Source: Thioalkalivibrio sp. (lineage in GTDB: Bacteria > Pseudomonadota > Gammaproteobacteria > Ectothiorhodospirales > Ectothiorhodospiraceae). From it: a stretch of DNA of 6,756 nucleotides. Of the stretch, positions 1-5,904 are shown piece by piece; positions within the stretch are counted from its first letter, which is position 1; every line of letters begins with the position of its first letter. The position numbers and the translations under genes were made by a program. The DNA is taken from the NCBI GenBank assembly GCA_007120155.1, contig SKOF01000014.1:1-6756 (forward strand), written 5' to 3'. The notes under the pieces are model-generated. The model was not told the origin of the DNA. It ran no database searches and saw nothing but the letters and a program-made list of their open reading frames with translations.

Positions 1-102
1 AACCGACCAATCCCCGCGCTCCCAGAAACCCTCGGCAGAGGCCGTGCCCACCTGCATCAGCCCCAACGCCAGGCCTGCGAGTACGCTCATCCATTTGATC
101 AT
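1..102 (-). CDS. Exported protein, N-terminal fragment with signal peptide
   Basis: The first 34 codons of a minus-strand gene are visible; the rest lies beyond the left edge. The start MIKWMSVLAGLALGLMQ is a basic n-region (K3) followed by a hydrophobic core, and VGTASA-EG fits a signal peptidase I site after about residue 23. The mature part begins EGFWERGDWSV. The ATG (102-100) has a strong purine-rich ribosome binding site, GGGAGGGAG, a few bases upstream, which supports this start. The product is inferred to be periplasmic, secreted or outer-membrane. Too little of the mature protein is present to name a family. It is transcribed divergently from the WYL regulator. Confidence 0.75.
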   Translation of the reverse strand, partial: MIKWMSVLAGLALGLMQVGTASAEGFWERGDWSV

Positions 103-585
103 GTCTCCCTCCCGTCCGGTTTGAAATGCATTGCCGTGCAGAGCCGCGACAAGGCCACTGACGTCATGATACGAGTCCTGGCCAGGCTCGCTCCCTCAAC
201 TTGTGCCCATCGGGCGCTTCGGCAGACGCGTCACCTTGGGATGCAGTGCCTGATCCTGCCCGGGCAGTTTCTGCAAGCATGCACCGGACTGTTCCCTGTC
301 TCCGAGATGCTCCCTCGCCATACGGGGCTCAATGATTCCCGCCCGCACCCGGTCGCCACGAACATCATACCCACTCTGGCAACCTGATTCGGATCTGCGC
401 GCCGTCTCTGGTGTAGCGTGAAGCATGCGGTCCTTATGCGACAGCTTGTGTCGCAGTGATTCGCGATCGGTCTCAGCGGTCCGGCTCACACCTGATATGC
501 TCTCCGGGCAGGGATGCCCGTCCGGGCCGGCGTGAGCCGTCCGTTCGGGCACGGAAACTACCGACTTACCCCAGTGGAGACCACC
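103..585. other. Gene-free divergent intergenic region
   Basis: This stretch separates the exported-protein gene (minus) from the WYL regulator (plus). No reading frame in it has both coding-like codon use and a ribosome binding site. It contains an 8-bp palindrome TGACGTCA at 159-166, about 57 bases upstream of the exported-protein ATG, and a 7-bp inverted repeat at 437-455 (listed separately). A TATGCT at 496-501 could be a -10 box for the WYL gene, but no matching -35 is seen. Promoters for both flanking genes must lie here, but I cannot place them with confidence. Confidence 0.5.
437..455. promoter_or_regulatory. Inverted repeat, possible operator
   Basis: TGCGACA-GCTTG-TGTCGCA is a perfect 7-bp inverted repeat with a 5-base spacer, about 130 bases upstream of the WYL regulator ATG. 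WYL-family repressors commonly bind inverted repeats in their own promoter regions, so this is a candidate autoregulatory site. The assignment rests only on symmetry and position; chance occurrence is possible. Confidence 0.3.
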
Positions 586-1584
586 ATGTCCTCAACCCTC
601 CTGCGCCAATGGGCCATGTTGCGGATGATTCCCCGGCATCCGCGCAAGATCACCGTCAGCCAGCTCCGACACGGACTGGAGGAACAGGGGTACGAGACCA
701 CGGTGCGAACCATTCAGCGGGACCTCCAGGCACTGTCGGGACAGGGGTTCGCCCTGGTCGCGGACGATCGCAGCCGGCCCCACGGCTGGCAGTGGGCCCG
801 GGACGCGAAAATACTCGATGTGCCGGGAATGGAGCCGCAGACGGCGCTCGCCTTCAAGCTCGCCCAGCAGTTTCTGGCACCACTCATGGCGCCGGCGACG
901 CTTCATGCACTGGAGCCGTACTTCCGCCAGGCGGGTGAGGTGCTGAAGGTGACCCCGGGGAGCGTGCGGCGCTGGCCGAGGAAGGTGCGAACGGTCACCC
1001 GGGGCCAGTCACTCATTCCGCCGAAAGGTGATCCGGAAGTGCTTCGGGTGGTCTATGAGGCGCTGTTCCAGGATCGGCAGTTCGAGACGCGCTATCGCCG
1101 GCGCAAGGACAACCTGGAGAAGGAGTACGTGGTCAACCCCTTGGGGCTCGTGTTCCGCGACGGGGTGATCTACCTGATCTGCACCCTGTTCGACTACGCG
1201 GACATCATGCAGATGGTGCTGCATCGCATGACCGATGCCACGCCCCTGGAGACGCCGGTGCGCCGGCCCCGGGGCTTCGACCTGGACAGCTACCTGAACG
1301 ATGGCGGCCTGGACTTCCGGCTGGGCGAGGAGATCTCCGTGTGCCTTGACGTGCACCGGGACACGGCACACCACCTGGGAGAGACACCGCTCTCCCGGGA
1401 CCAGCGCATGAGCGCCCCGGATGCCGAGGGCTGGGTCACCGTCCGGGCCACCGTGCCGGACACCTCGCAGTTGCGGTGGTGGATCCTCGGCCTGGGCGCC
1501 CGGATCCGGGTGCGCACACCCAAACGCCTACGGACAGAGATCCGCGACGCCCTGCGCGAAGCGGCGGCGCTTTATCCGGATTGA
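586..1584 (+). CDS. HTH-WYL domain transcriptional regulator
   Basis: A 332-residue DNA-binding regulator of the YafY/PafC-like class. Residues about 5-60 form a winged HTH, with a recognition helix around TTVRTIQRDLQAL (38-50). Residues about 150-215 form the WYL domain (YRRRKDNLEKEYVVNPLGLV, then FRDGVIYLICTLFDY). The C-terminal segment RWWILGLGARIRVRTPKRL resembles the WCX extension. The name-giving W-Y-L triad reads I195-Y196-L197. The start at 586 was preferred to an in-frame ATG at 514 because GTGGAG lies 6-7 bases upstream and the first 24 codons of the longer form do not resemble the family. WYL domains are known to sense ligands such as nucleic acids or nucleotides, and many members control DNA-damage or phage-defence genes. 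No target operon is adjacent in the same direction, so its regulon cannot be told from this window. Confidence 0.9.
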   Translation: MSSTLLRQWAMLRMIPRHPRKITVSQLRHGLEEQGYETTVRTIQRDLQALSGQGFALVADDRSRPHGWQWARDAKILDVPGMEPQTALAFKLAQQFLAPLMAPATLHALEPYFRQAGEVLKVTPGSVRRWPRKVRTVTRGQSLIPPKGDPEVLRVVYEALFQDRQFETRYRRRKDNLEKEYVVNPLGLVFRDGVIYLICTLFDYADIMQMVLHRMTDATPLETPVRRPRGFDLDSYLNDGGLDFRLGEEISVCLDVHRDTAHHLGETPLSRDQRMSAPDAEGWVTVRATVPDTSQLRWWILGLGARIRVRTPKRLRTEIRDALREAAALYPD

Positions 1585-1643
1585 GACGGGGCGTCGGGAC
1601 AGCCCGTCAACCGGACACCGCTACCGCTTTCCGGCAGCGCGGC

Positions 1644-1674
1644 GCCGGATGCGGCTTCGCCTTATCCGGCCTAC
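1644..1674 (-). repeat. Solitary REP-like element (GTAG type)
   Basis: Read on the minus strand it starts GTAG and then forms an imperfect palindrome, GCCGGATAAGGC-GAA-GCCGCATCCGGC in shorthand. It closely resembles the enterobacterial REP (PU) sequence, which has the same GCCGGAT...ATCCGGC arms and a central GC/TT mismatch. A GTAG tetranucleotide ahead of an imperfect hairpin is the hallmark of REPs mobilised by RAYT (REP-associated tyrosine transposase) proteins. Its arms differ from those of the two larger elements downstream, so it belongs to a different REP family. Confidence 0.65.
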
Positions 1675-1797
1675 GGGCTGCGCGGAGTCCCGCCGCAAAC
1701 TGAAGATCAACTGGACATAGAGGCACATTTCCGCGTCATGCAAGGGGGGCTTGGTGGGCGGGGTCCCACCGTGACTCCCGGCAGCCTTGTGACTTTT

Positions 1798-1894
1798 CCG
1801 CATGGGTCCGCTGCGCTTGACCCATCCTACAAGAGCTATAACCCGCCACAGGTGCCAGACGGTAGGATGGGCTAAGCGAAGCGTGCCCATGCGG
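1798..1894. repeat. BIME-like element, copy A
   Basis: A 97-bp element made of two 33-nt inverted units around a 31-nt linker (1831-1861). The right unit (1862-1894) begins GTAGGATGGGC and ends GCCCATGCGG; the left unit (1798-1830) is nearly its reverse complement. Each unit can also fold alone (ATGGGT/ACCCAT on the left, ATGGGC/GCCCAT on the right), so the DNA can form one long hairpin or two short ones. GTAG plus a palindrome in head-to-head pairs is the architecture of a BIME built from RAYT-type REPs. Copy B at 1992-2088 is a direct repeat. The shared sequence continues about 15 bases rightwards in diverged form (GGCGGGGTCAGGCGTC here). Confidence 0.8.
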
Positions 1895-1991
1895 ATGGCG
1901 GGGTCAGGCGTCAGGGAGAAGGCGCGCCAAGCAGCCAAACCTGGCCTCGGGCCGCCGCCACCTCACCATCACCTGCCGTCGTTGTGTTTCA

Positions 1992-2088
1992 CCGCATGGG
2001 TCCGCTGCGCTTGACCCATCCTACAAGAGCTATAACCCGCCACCGGTGGCAGACGGTAGGATGGGCAAAGCGAAGCGTGCCCATGCGG
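1992..2088. repeat. BIME-like element, copy B
   Basis: A direct repeat of copy A with the same length and only three substitutions by eye. The units are 1992-2024 and 2056-2088, with a 31-nt linker. Two of the three differences lie in the linker, where copy B has the perfect palindrome GCCACCGGTGGC and copy A does not. The third changes GCTAAG to GCAAAG in the right arm. The right flank again resembles that of copy A (GGCGGGATCGGGCGTC). The element ends about 40 bases from the stop codon of the DUF2779 gene and could act as its transcript's 3'-end hairpin. Confidence 0.8.
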
Positions 2089-2129
2089 AGGCGGGATCGG
2101 GCGTCGGCTCCAGGGGCGAGACGGCGATC

Positions 2130-3572
2130 TCAGACCCCCGCACGAGCCTGAAGAAACGCCAGGATCTCCACCATGCCGCGCGTATCGAGGGCGCAGTATT
2201 CCCGCAGCGCCCGGAATATCGCTTCGGCGCCCTCCCCTCCGCGCACGGCCTGGAGCCATTCCCGGGCGGCCTGATCGCCCCGGTTGATGTCCAGGCCCTC
2301 GTAGCCGCTGCCGGTCAGGGCGGGCAGGACCTTCTTGATGGAACAGCTGCCGTGCTGGGCGGGGTGGTGCACCCAGAAACCGGTGAAGGGTTCGATGAGG
2401 TCCACCAGGCGCCGGTTGAGGCCTTCGAGAAAGTCGGCGGCCTCGGGGAGGGCCTCGGCCAGTTCACGGATCCGCGCCCGCTCGAATCCGGCGAAATAGG
2501 CCATGACGGAACCGCGCGGGCCGATGACCCGCAGGGCCTCCACCAGGGCGGGGCGCGGATCGCTGTCCGCGGTCCAGAGGAATTCGTGGTGGCGGGGCGC
2601 GGCACCGGGACGGTCGAGCACGTGGACCGAGAACTGGAACGGGATCTGCTGGTAGGGGCGCGTGCCGTCGAACAGCGGGATCGCGCTCGAGATCGTCTCG
2701 AAGTCCAGCATGTACACGGGATACTCCAGCGACGCGAGCCAGGCACGAAGCGGCCCGGCCTCCATGTGGAGTTCGCCGGTGCGCAGCACCTCCCGCTGGA
2801 TGCGCTGCTTCGCGTTCAGCCGATCGGGCGGCACATCGACGATACGCTCATACCCGTCGGCCAGCAGATCGAAGCCGTTGCGGCGATACAGCTCCGTGAC
2901 GTTGTCTTCCGGCAGATAGGACCAGCAGACGGGGATCAGGGGACACGCATGGGGCTTGCCGCAGTGCGGGCCGATGGGCACCTCGGGCCGTCCGCCAGCA
3001 AGCAACGCGTGCAGGGAGGCGAGCGCATCGGGTATGTCGGCGGCCAGGGGTTCGACCTCATGGGTGAGATCGACGATCGTGAAAAGCGCGGCGGGATCCA
3101 CCGGGCCTTGGCGCACGTAGTCGCTGTTCACGTGAGCGAGGCAGGCGCGTTGCAACGGGACGCCGGCGGCGCGCAGCACATGCCACTGGAAGGCGATGTC
3201 GTGCAGGTGCACCTCGTCGGGGCGCGTGACGCTCTTCACCTCGATCAGGGTCCAGCCTTCGCCTTCCGGCACGAGGATGTCGGCGCGGGCGTGGCCGCCT
3301 GCTGCCGAGAACACCCCCTCGAAGATCACCCGCCTGTGCGCGAGCAGGTCGCGGGTATGTTGAATCATGTCCTCGATGGATCCGGAACGGGAGACGTCCA
3401 CGCCATGGGGATAGAGACGACGGGCCAGGGCCCCGACCTCCAGGCCTTGCTCGATGATGGCGCGCCGGGCCTCGTCGGGGGCGGGCACCTGCTCCGGCGC
3501 ACGGATCTCGCACCACAGGCGCCTGGGGCATTGCCGGCCCGCCAGGAAGGCGGTCTTCGACAGGCCGCGCAT
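2130..3572 (-). CDS. DUF2779-type protein: Cas4/RecB-like nuclease fused to DEDDy exonuclease fold
   Basis: A 480-residue protein with two nuclease-like modules. The N-terminal half resembles PD-(D/E)XK nucleases of the Cas4/RecB type. It has C15 in CPRRLW, an acidic D98 in HARADIL, the E111-V-K113 core, and Q129 in DIAFQW as the usual downstream Gln. C204, C210 and C216 follow, so one N-terminal plus three C-terminal cysteines match the Fe-S cluster layout of Cas4/AddB. The C-terminal half (about 285-475) resembles a DEDD exonuclease: D290-F-E292 (motif I), AYFAGFERARI with E364 (motif II), and Y459-CAL-D463 (YxxxD, motif III). DNA or RNA degradation or repair is inferred; the biological role is unknown. 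The ATG at 3572 lacks a clear Shine-Dalgarno and lies 5 bases after the stop of a small upstream ORF, which suggests coupling. The 564-residue opposite-strand frame is a shadow. Confidence 0.88.
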   Translation of the reverse strand: MRGLSKTAFLAGRQCPRRLWCEIRAPEQVPAPDEARRAIIEQGLEVGALARRLYPHGVDVSRSGSIEDMIQHTRDLLAHRRVIFEGVFSAAGGHARADILVPEGEGWTLIEVKSVTRPDEVHLHDIAFQWHVLRAAGVPLQRACLAHVNSDYVRQGPVDPAALFTIVDLTHEVEPLAADIPDALASLHALLAGGRPEVPIGPHCGKPHACPLIPVCWSYLPEDNVTELYRRNGFDLLADGYERIVDVPPDRLNAKQRIQREVLRTGELHMEAGPLRAWLASLEYPVYMLDFETISSAIPLFDGTRPYQQIPFQFSVHVLDRPGAAPRHHEFLWTADSDPRPALVEALRVIGPRGSVMAYFAGFERARIRELAEALPEAADFLEGLNRRLVDLIEPFTGFWVHHPAQHGSCSIKKVLPALTGSGYEGLDINRGDQAAREWLQAVRGGEGAEAIFRALREYCALDTRGMVEILAFLQARAGV

Positions 3573-3577
3573 CCGGG

Positions 3578-3715
3578 TCAGGGCCTCGGCGGATGCGCGC
3601 AGGTGGTCAATGCGATGCCAAGCGGGGTCCCGGCCACACCGGCGGGTTCGGCGCCCTGCCCGACCATGGTGTTCACGCTGACCTGGAAGTGCCGGATGGC
3701 CTGGGATTGCTCCAC
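3578..3715 (-). CDS. Possible small protein upstream of the DUF2779 nuclease
   Basis: A 45-residue ORF starting at GTG (3715-3713), with AGAGG five bases upstream. It begins MEQSQAIRHFQVSVNTMVGQ and ends TTCAHPPRP. Third codon positions are strongly G/C within this stretch, as in the neighbouring genes. GC bias is weaker in the frame's upstream extension to an ATG at 3790, so the GTG start is preferred. Its TGA ends five bases before the nuclease ATG, which itself has no good ribosome binding site, so translational coupling is plausible. I recognise no family. It could be a real leader or partner protein, or a chance frame in GC-rich DNA. Confidence 0.4.
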   Translation of the reverse strand: MEQSQAIRHFQVSVNTMVGQGAEPAGVAGTPLGIALTTCAHPPRP

Positions 3716-3846
3716 GGAGACCTCTCGGGATCGCATCTGAAGACGCATTCCCGCACTGCGGGCGGGGTGGCGCCGCGGGCCACGAACCATCAAATTACGT
3801 TATCCTTACGCGCGCGGCCGATTGCGGCATGGCCAAGCATATCACG

Positions 3847-3887
3847 GCGCCTTCGCGCGGCCCGCGACCCGGACCGCGCGAAGGCGC
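3847..3887. promoter_or_regulatory. GC-rich 14-bp stem-loop upstream of the CMD-Rieske gene
   Basis: GCGCCTTCGCGCGG (3847-3860) and CCGCGCGAAGGCGC (3874-3887) form a perfect 14-bp inverted repeat with a 13-base loop. It ends about 35 bases before the Shine-Dalgarno of the CMD-Rieske gene, so it probably lies in that gene's leader or promoter. No T-tract follows, so a standard intrinsic terminator is unlikely. An operator, attenuator-like structure or a transcript-stabilising hairpin would all fit. Confidence 0.45.
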
Positions 3888-3933
3888 AGGTTCACGAAGC
3901 CCGTTTTCTTTCCCGAATTGTCAGGAGTAATCC

Positions 3934-4560
3934 ATGAGTGACGCCCTCAATTACCTGGTCAAGGCCCGCCCCGAGGCGATGACCGGCTACTTCACCTTTC
4001 TGAAGAAGGCCGGCGAGCATCTCGATCCCCGCACGCGTGACCTGATCTCCGTCATCACCAAGGTGGCGGTTCAGACCGAGCCGGGGTTCCGGCAGTACCT
4101 CACCCGCGCACTGCGCAACGGCGCCACCCCCAACGAGATCATCGATGCCCTGCTGATGGCGTTTCCCGTCCTGGGACTGGCCAAGATCGTGTGGGCCGCG
4201 GAGATCCTGCTGGACATGGACATGCCCGAGTTCCGGCCGGAAAACCTGGACGCAGAGCCCGGCTGGCACGACCTGGCGGCCCTGGACGAGATCCCCATGA
4301 AGGAAGTGGCCTATTTCGATCGCGACGGACGCAACCTGTTCGTCTATCGCACCGAGGACGATATCCGCGTCTACGACAGCCGCTGCCCCCACCAGGTCAC
4401 CAACATTCCCCACCTGGCCCTGGAGGGCAAGCGCCTGACCTGTCCGAAGCATCACTGGGCCTTCGACATCGAAAGCGGGGAGTGCGTGGAGATCGGCAAC
4501 CGGCCGCTGCGCCGCTTCGAGCACAAGGTGGAGCAGGACCGGCTGCTGGCCTACTGGTAA
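3934..4560 (+). CDS. CMD/AhpD-like domain fused to a Rieske [2Fe-2S] domain
   Basis: A 208-residue two-domain protein. Residues about 10-95 are helical and match the carboxymuconolactone decarboxylase/AhpD fold (DPRTRDLISVITKVAVQTEP, then ALRNGATPNEIIDALLMAFP and the following helix). The redox CxxC of AhpD-type members is absent; there is no cysteine before residue 151. Residues about 111-208 form a Rieske ferredoxin-like domain with C151-P-H153 and C170-PK-H173 as the [2Fe-2S] ligands. AGGAG (3923-3927) six bases before the ATG fixes the start. No signal peptide is seen, so it is cytoplasmic. The Rieske half probably passes electrons to a partner or to the attached domain; the substrate is unknown. 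It stands alone between divergent and convergent genes, so context does not name a pathway. Confidence 0.9.
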   Translation: MSDALNYLVKARPEAMTGYFTFLKKAGEHLDPRTRDLISVITKVAVQTEPGFRQYLTRALRNGATPNEIIDALLMAFPVLGLAKIVWAAEILLDMDMPEFRPENLDAEPGWHDLAALDEIPMKEVAYFDRDGRNLFVYRTEDDIRVYDSRCPHQVTNIPHLALEGKRLTCPKHHWAFDIESGECVEIGNRPLRRFEHKVEQDRLLAYW

Positions 4561-4571
4561 GCGGGTGAAAC

Positions 4572-4600
4572 CGGGCACCGCGTCGAAGGCGTGGTGCCCG
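4572..4600. terminator. Stem-loop between convergent genes
   Basis: CGGGCACC and GGTGCCCG form an 8-bp perfect stem that can extend inward with G-T wobbles across GCGTC...GGCGT. It starts 12 bases after the CMD-Rieske stop codon. There is no T-run, so termination would depend on the hairpin alone or on Rho. It could serve the convergent M41-like gene from the other strand. Confidence 0.4.
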
Positions 4601-4656
4601 CGGACCCTGGGGAATGAACACGAACTCACGGCGGGGCGGGCATCGCGGGCTGCGGG

Positions 4657-5436
4657 TTATCGTCCCCGCTGATTCGCAGACGATCGCAGGCCGACCACAT
4701 TCGATGTGGAAGGCGTCGACCGCGTGCTGCCCGGCACCGTGTATGGCGCTGGCGGACTCCAGGTTCCACAAGTCACTGGTCGGCCAGTCATGTGGTACAC
4801 GTTGCCACACCGGTAGATCCCCGGTGACTCCCTCACCACCTTGTATGCATCCGGCACCGTGAACCCCCCGAGTTCGGCATGGCTTGCAGCCTCGCCGATG
4901 AGTTCGTGGATCCGCGTTGCATCGAGCACCCGCTCCCGCTCCAGCGCCCGGGCCAGCGTGGTGACCGTCCGCCAGATGCCCGGCCTTCCCAATGTCGCCC
5001 GGGTCTCTTTCCGCAGAGACGCCAGAATCTCGTGCCCGATGACCCGTTTCACCGGGCCGTAGAACTGCATCATGAAGGACAGATCCTCGAGGCGCCGCCC
5101 AAGCAGCAGGGCCCGCTCCAGGTCACTCCTGGACCCGAGCGAACGCAGCGGCTTGCCCAGCGCCCTGGCTTCGGCCAACGGCCCCGCCAACAGGATTCTC
5201 ATGTCGGCCTTGATGCGCTCCAGGCTTTCCAGCCAGGCCGCATGCGCCGAACCTCGACCACCCCAGGGCGCATAGGAACCGGGTTTGCTGCCGACACGGT
5301 GCGTACAACGGCCATTGCCCGGATACGCACCGCATACCGAGACCCGGGCAACCTGCCTGCCGACATACAGCGCCATGACGGCGTGCCCTGCTTCGTGGAA
5401 GGCGGCGACCTGTATGTGTGTCAGACGTCCTTTCAT
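4657..5436 (-). CDS. Stand-alone FtsH-like (peptidase M41) metallopeptidase domain
   Basis: A 259-residue reading frame. Near the N-terminus, QVAAFHEAGHAVMALYVGR carries the zinc-binding HEAGH motif (H14, E15, H18). ILLAGPLAEARA (81-92) resembles the FtsH helix that follows the active site. SDLERALLLGRRL (104-116) aligns with the FtsH segment carrying the third zinc ligand, here D105. There is no AAA ATPase module and no membrane segment, so this is a single-domain cytoplasmic peptidase-like protein, not FtsH. The start has no obvious Shine-Dalgarno; an in-frame TGA 16 codons upstream leaves little room for a different start. After about residue 215 the sequence turns Ser/Thr/Pro-rich with poorer codon bias, so the annotated C-terminus may follow a frameshift. 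Substrate unknown. Confidence 0.75.
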   Translation of the reverse strand: MKGRLTHIQVAAFHEAGHAVMALYVGRQVARVSVCGAYPGNGRCTHRVGSKPGSYAPWGGRGSAHAAWLESLERIKADMRILLAGPLAEARALGKPLRSLGSRSDLERALLLGRRLEDLSFMMQFYGPVKRVIGHEILASLRKETRATLGRPGIWRTVTTLARALERERVLDATRIHELIGEAASHAELGGFTVPDAYKVVRESPGIYRCGNVYHMTGRPVTCGTWSPPAPYTVPGSTRSTPSTSNVVGLRSSANQRGR

Positions 5437-5600
5437 CGTTTCGCGGCCCAGGCTGTGGGAGGCAGTCGGATAGACGGGCAGTCACAGGCATGCACGCATG
5501 GGGTCGGCGGCCTGGAGGCCCTGCATGGGACAGGCTAACATGACCGCAAATGAAAAATCCGCCGGTGCCCAATGCCGGGCTCAGGGGCGAGAGGACCCCG

Positions 5601-5624
5601 GATGCCGTTCACCCGGACGGCATC
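5601..5624. promoter_or_regulatory. Small inverted repeat upstream of the membrane protein
   Basis: GATGCCG and CGGCATC form a 7-bp perfect inverted repeat with a 10-base loop. It ends 33 bases before the ATG of the small membrane protein. It could be an operator or leader hairpin; there is no other support. Confidence 0.2.
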
Positions 5625-5657
5625 GGCGGACATAGCGGGAGCGACAGGTATATCGAG

Positions 5658-5894
5658 ATGGACACGGATTTCGTTGTCTTGTTCTTGGCTGGAGCAGTTG
5701 CCGCATTACTGTGGAATCGCCCGGAGATTCGGCCCTTCCGGCTTCTGTGCGGAGTGATCCTCCTTGCCACGGGCATCCTGTCGGTGTCCTGGGTCACAAT
5801 CGTCCTCGGGATCCTGCTGCTGGGATCGTCTGTCCGATCCGAACTGATACTGCCACGCCATGCCACGACCGAGGCTCAACGGTACAAGGAATGA
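5658..5894 (+). CDS. Small two-helix membrane protein
   Basis: A 78-residue protein starting MDTDFVVLFLAGAVAALLW. It has one hydrophobic helix at about residues 5-19, a short polar turn NRPEIRPF, and a second long hydrophobic stretch at about 29-58 (LLCGVILLATGILSVSW and onwards). The tail SELILPRHATTEAQRYKE is polar. This predicts an inner-membrane hairpin. The start at 5658 was chosen over an in-frame ATG at 5550 because the extra N-terminal stretch is polar and not protein-like; the ribosome binding site (ACAGG about 9 bases upstream) is weak. No family is recognised. It is divergent from the M41-like gene, with about 220 bases between them. Confidence 0.6.
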   Translation: MDTDFVVLFLAGAVAALLWNRPEIRPFRLLCGVILLATGILSVSWVTIVLGILLLGSSVRSELILPRHATTEAQRYKE

Positions 5895-5904
5895 TTCTGG
5901 AATG

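Larger units (their letters stand above)
1585..2129. other. Convergent intergenic region rich in REP-type repeats
   Basis: This lies between the 3' ends of the WYL regulator and the DUF2779 nuclease. It holds no credible gene; open frames here run through palindromic repeats. Its contents are one solitary REP-like hairpin (1644-1674), a minor hairpin GGTGGG/CCCACC (1753-1770), and two 97-bp composite palindromes (1798-1894 and 1992-2088). Location between convergent genes is typical of REP/BIME sequences, which can also act as 3'-end or terminator structures. Confidence 0.75.
3573..3933. other. Divergent intergenic region (nuclease / Rieske fusion)
   Basis: This lies between the starts of the DUF2779 nuclease (minus) and the CMD-Rieske gene (plus). 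The left part probably holds a small minus-strand ORF (3578-3715). An AT-rich patch around 3787-3812 (CATCAAATTACGTTATCCTT) is the likeliest promoter site for one or both directions, but no consensus -35/-10 pair is clear. A strong GC-rich hairpin occupies 3847-3887. Confidence 0.45.

Noticed and set aside
159..166. TGACGTCA palindrome upstream of the exported-protein gene
   Set aside because: An 8-bp palindrome alone is expected by chance too often to call an operator, and nothing else supports it.
196..552. 118-codon minus-strand open frame
   Set aside because: Mixed codon bias, no ribosome binding site, no recognisable motif, and it overlaps the likely promoter region of the WYL gene.
1798..2088. 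CRISPR-like direct repeats
   Set aside because: There are only two 97-bp units, each internally palindromic and about 97 bp apart; these are REP/BIME-type elements, not a repeat-spacer array.
2046..3740. 564-codon plus-strand open frame
   Set aside because: It is antisense to the DUF2779 nuclease, begins inside a repeat element, and its translation shows no recognisable domain. GC-rich codon bias on the minus strand opens this frame.
3892..4629. 245-codon minus-strand open frame
   Set aside because: It is antisense to the CMD-Rieske gene, which has clear domain motifs and a good ribosome binding site.
4879..5538. 219-codon plus-strand open frame
   Set aside because: It is antisense to the M41-like gene carrying HEAGH; no motif on this strand.
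5123..5572. 149-codon minus-strand frame overlapping the M41-like gene
   Set aside because: It overlaps the zinc-motif region in another frame, and its translation is Gly/Arg/Cys-rich without recognisable features.
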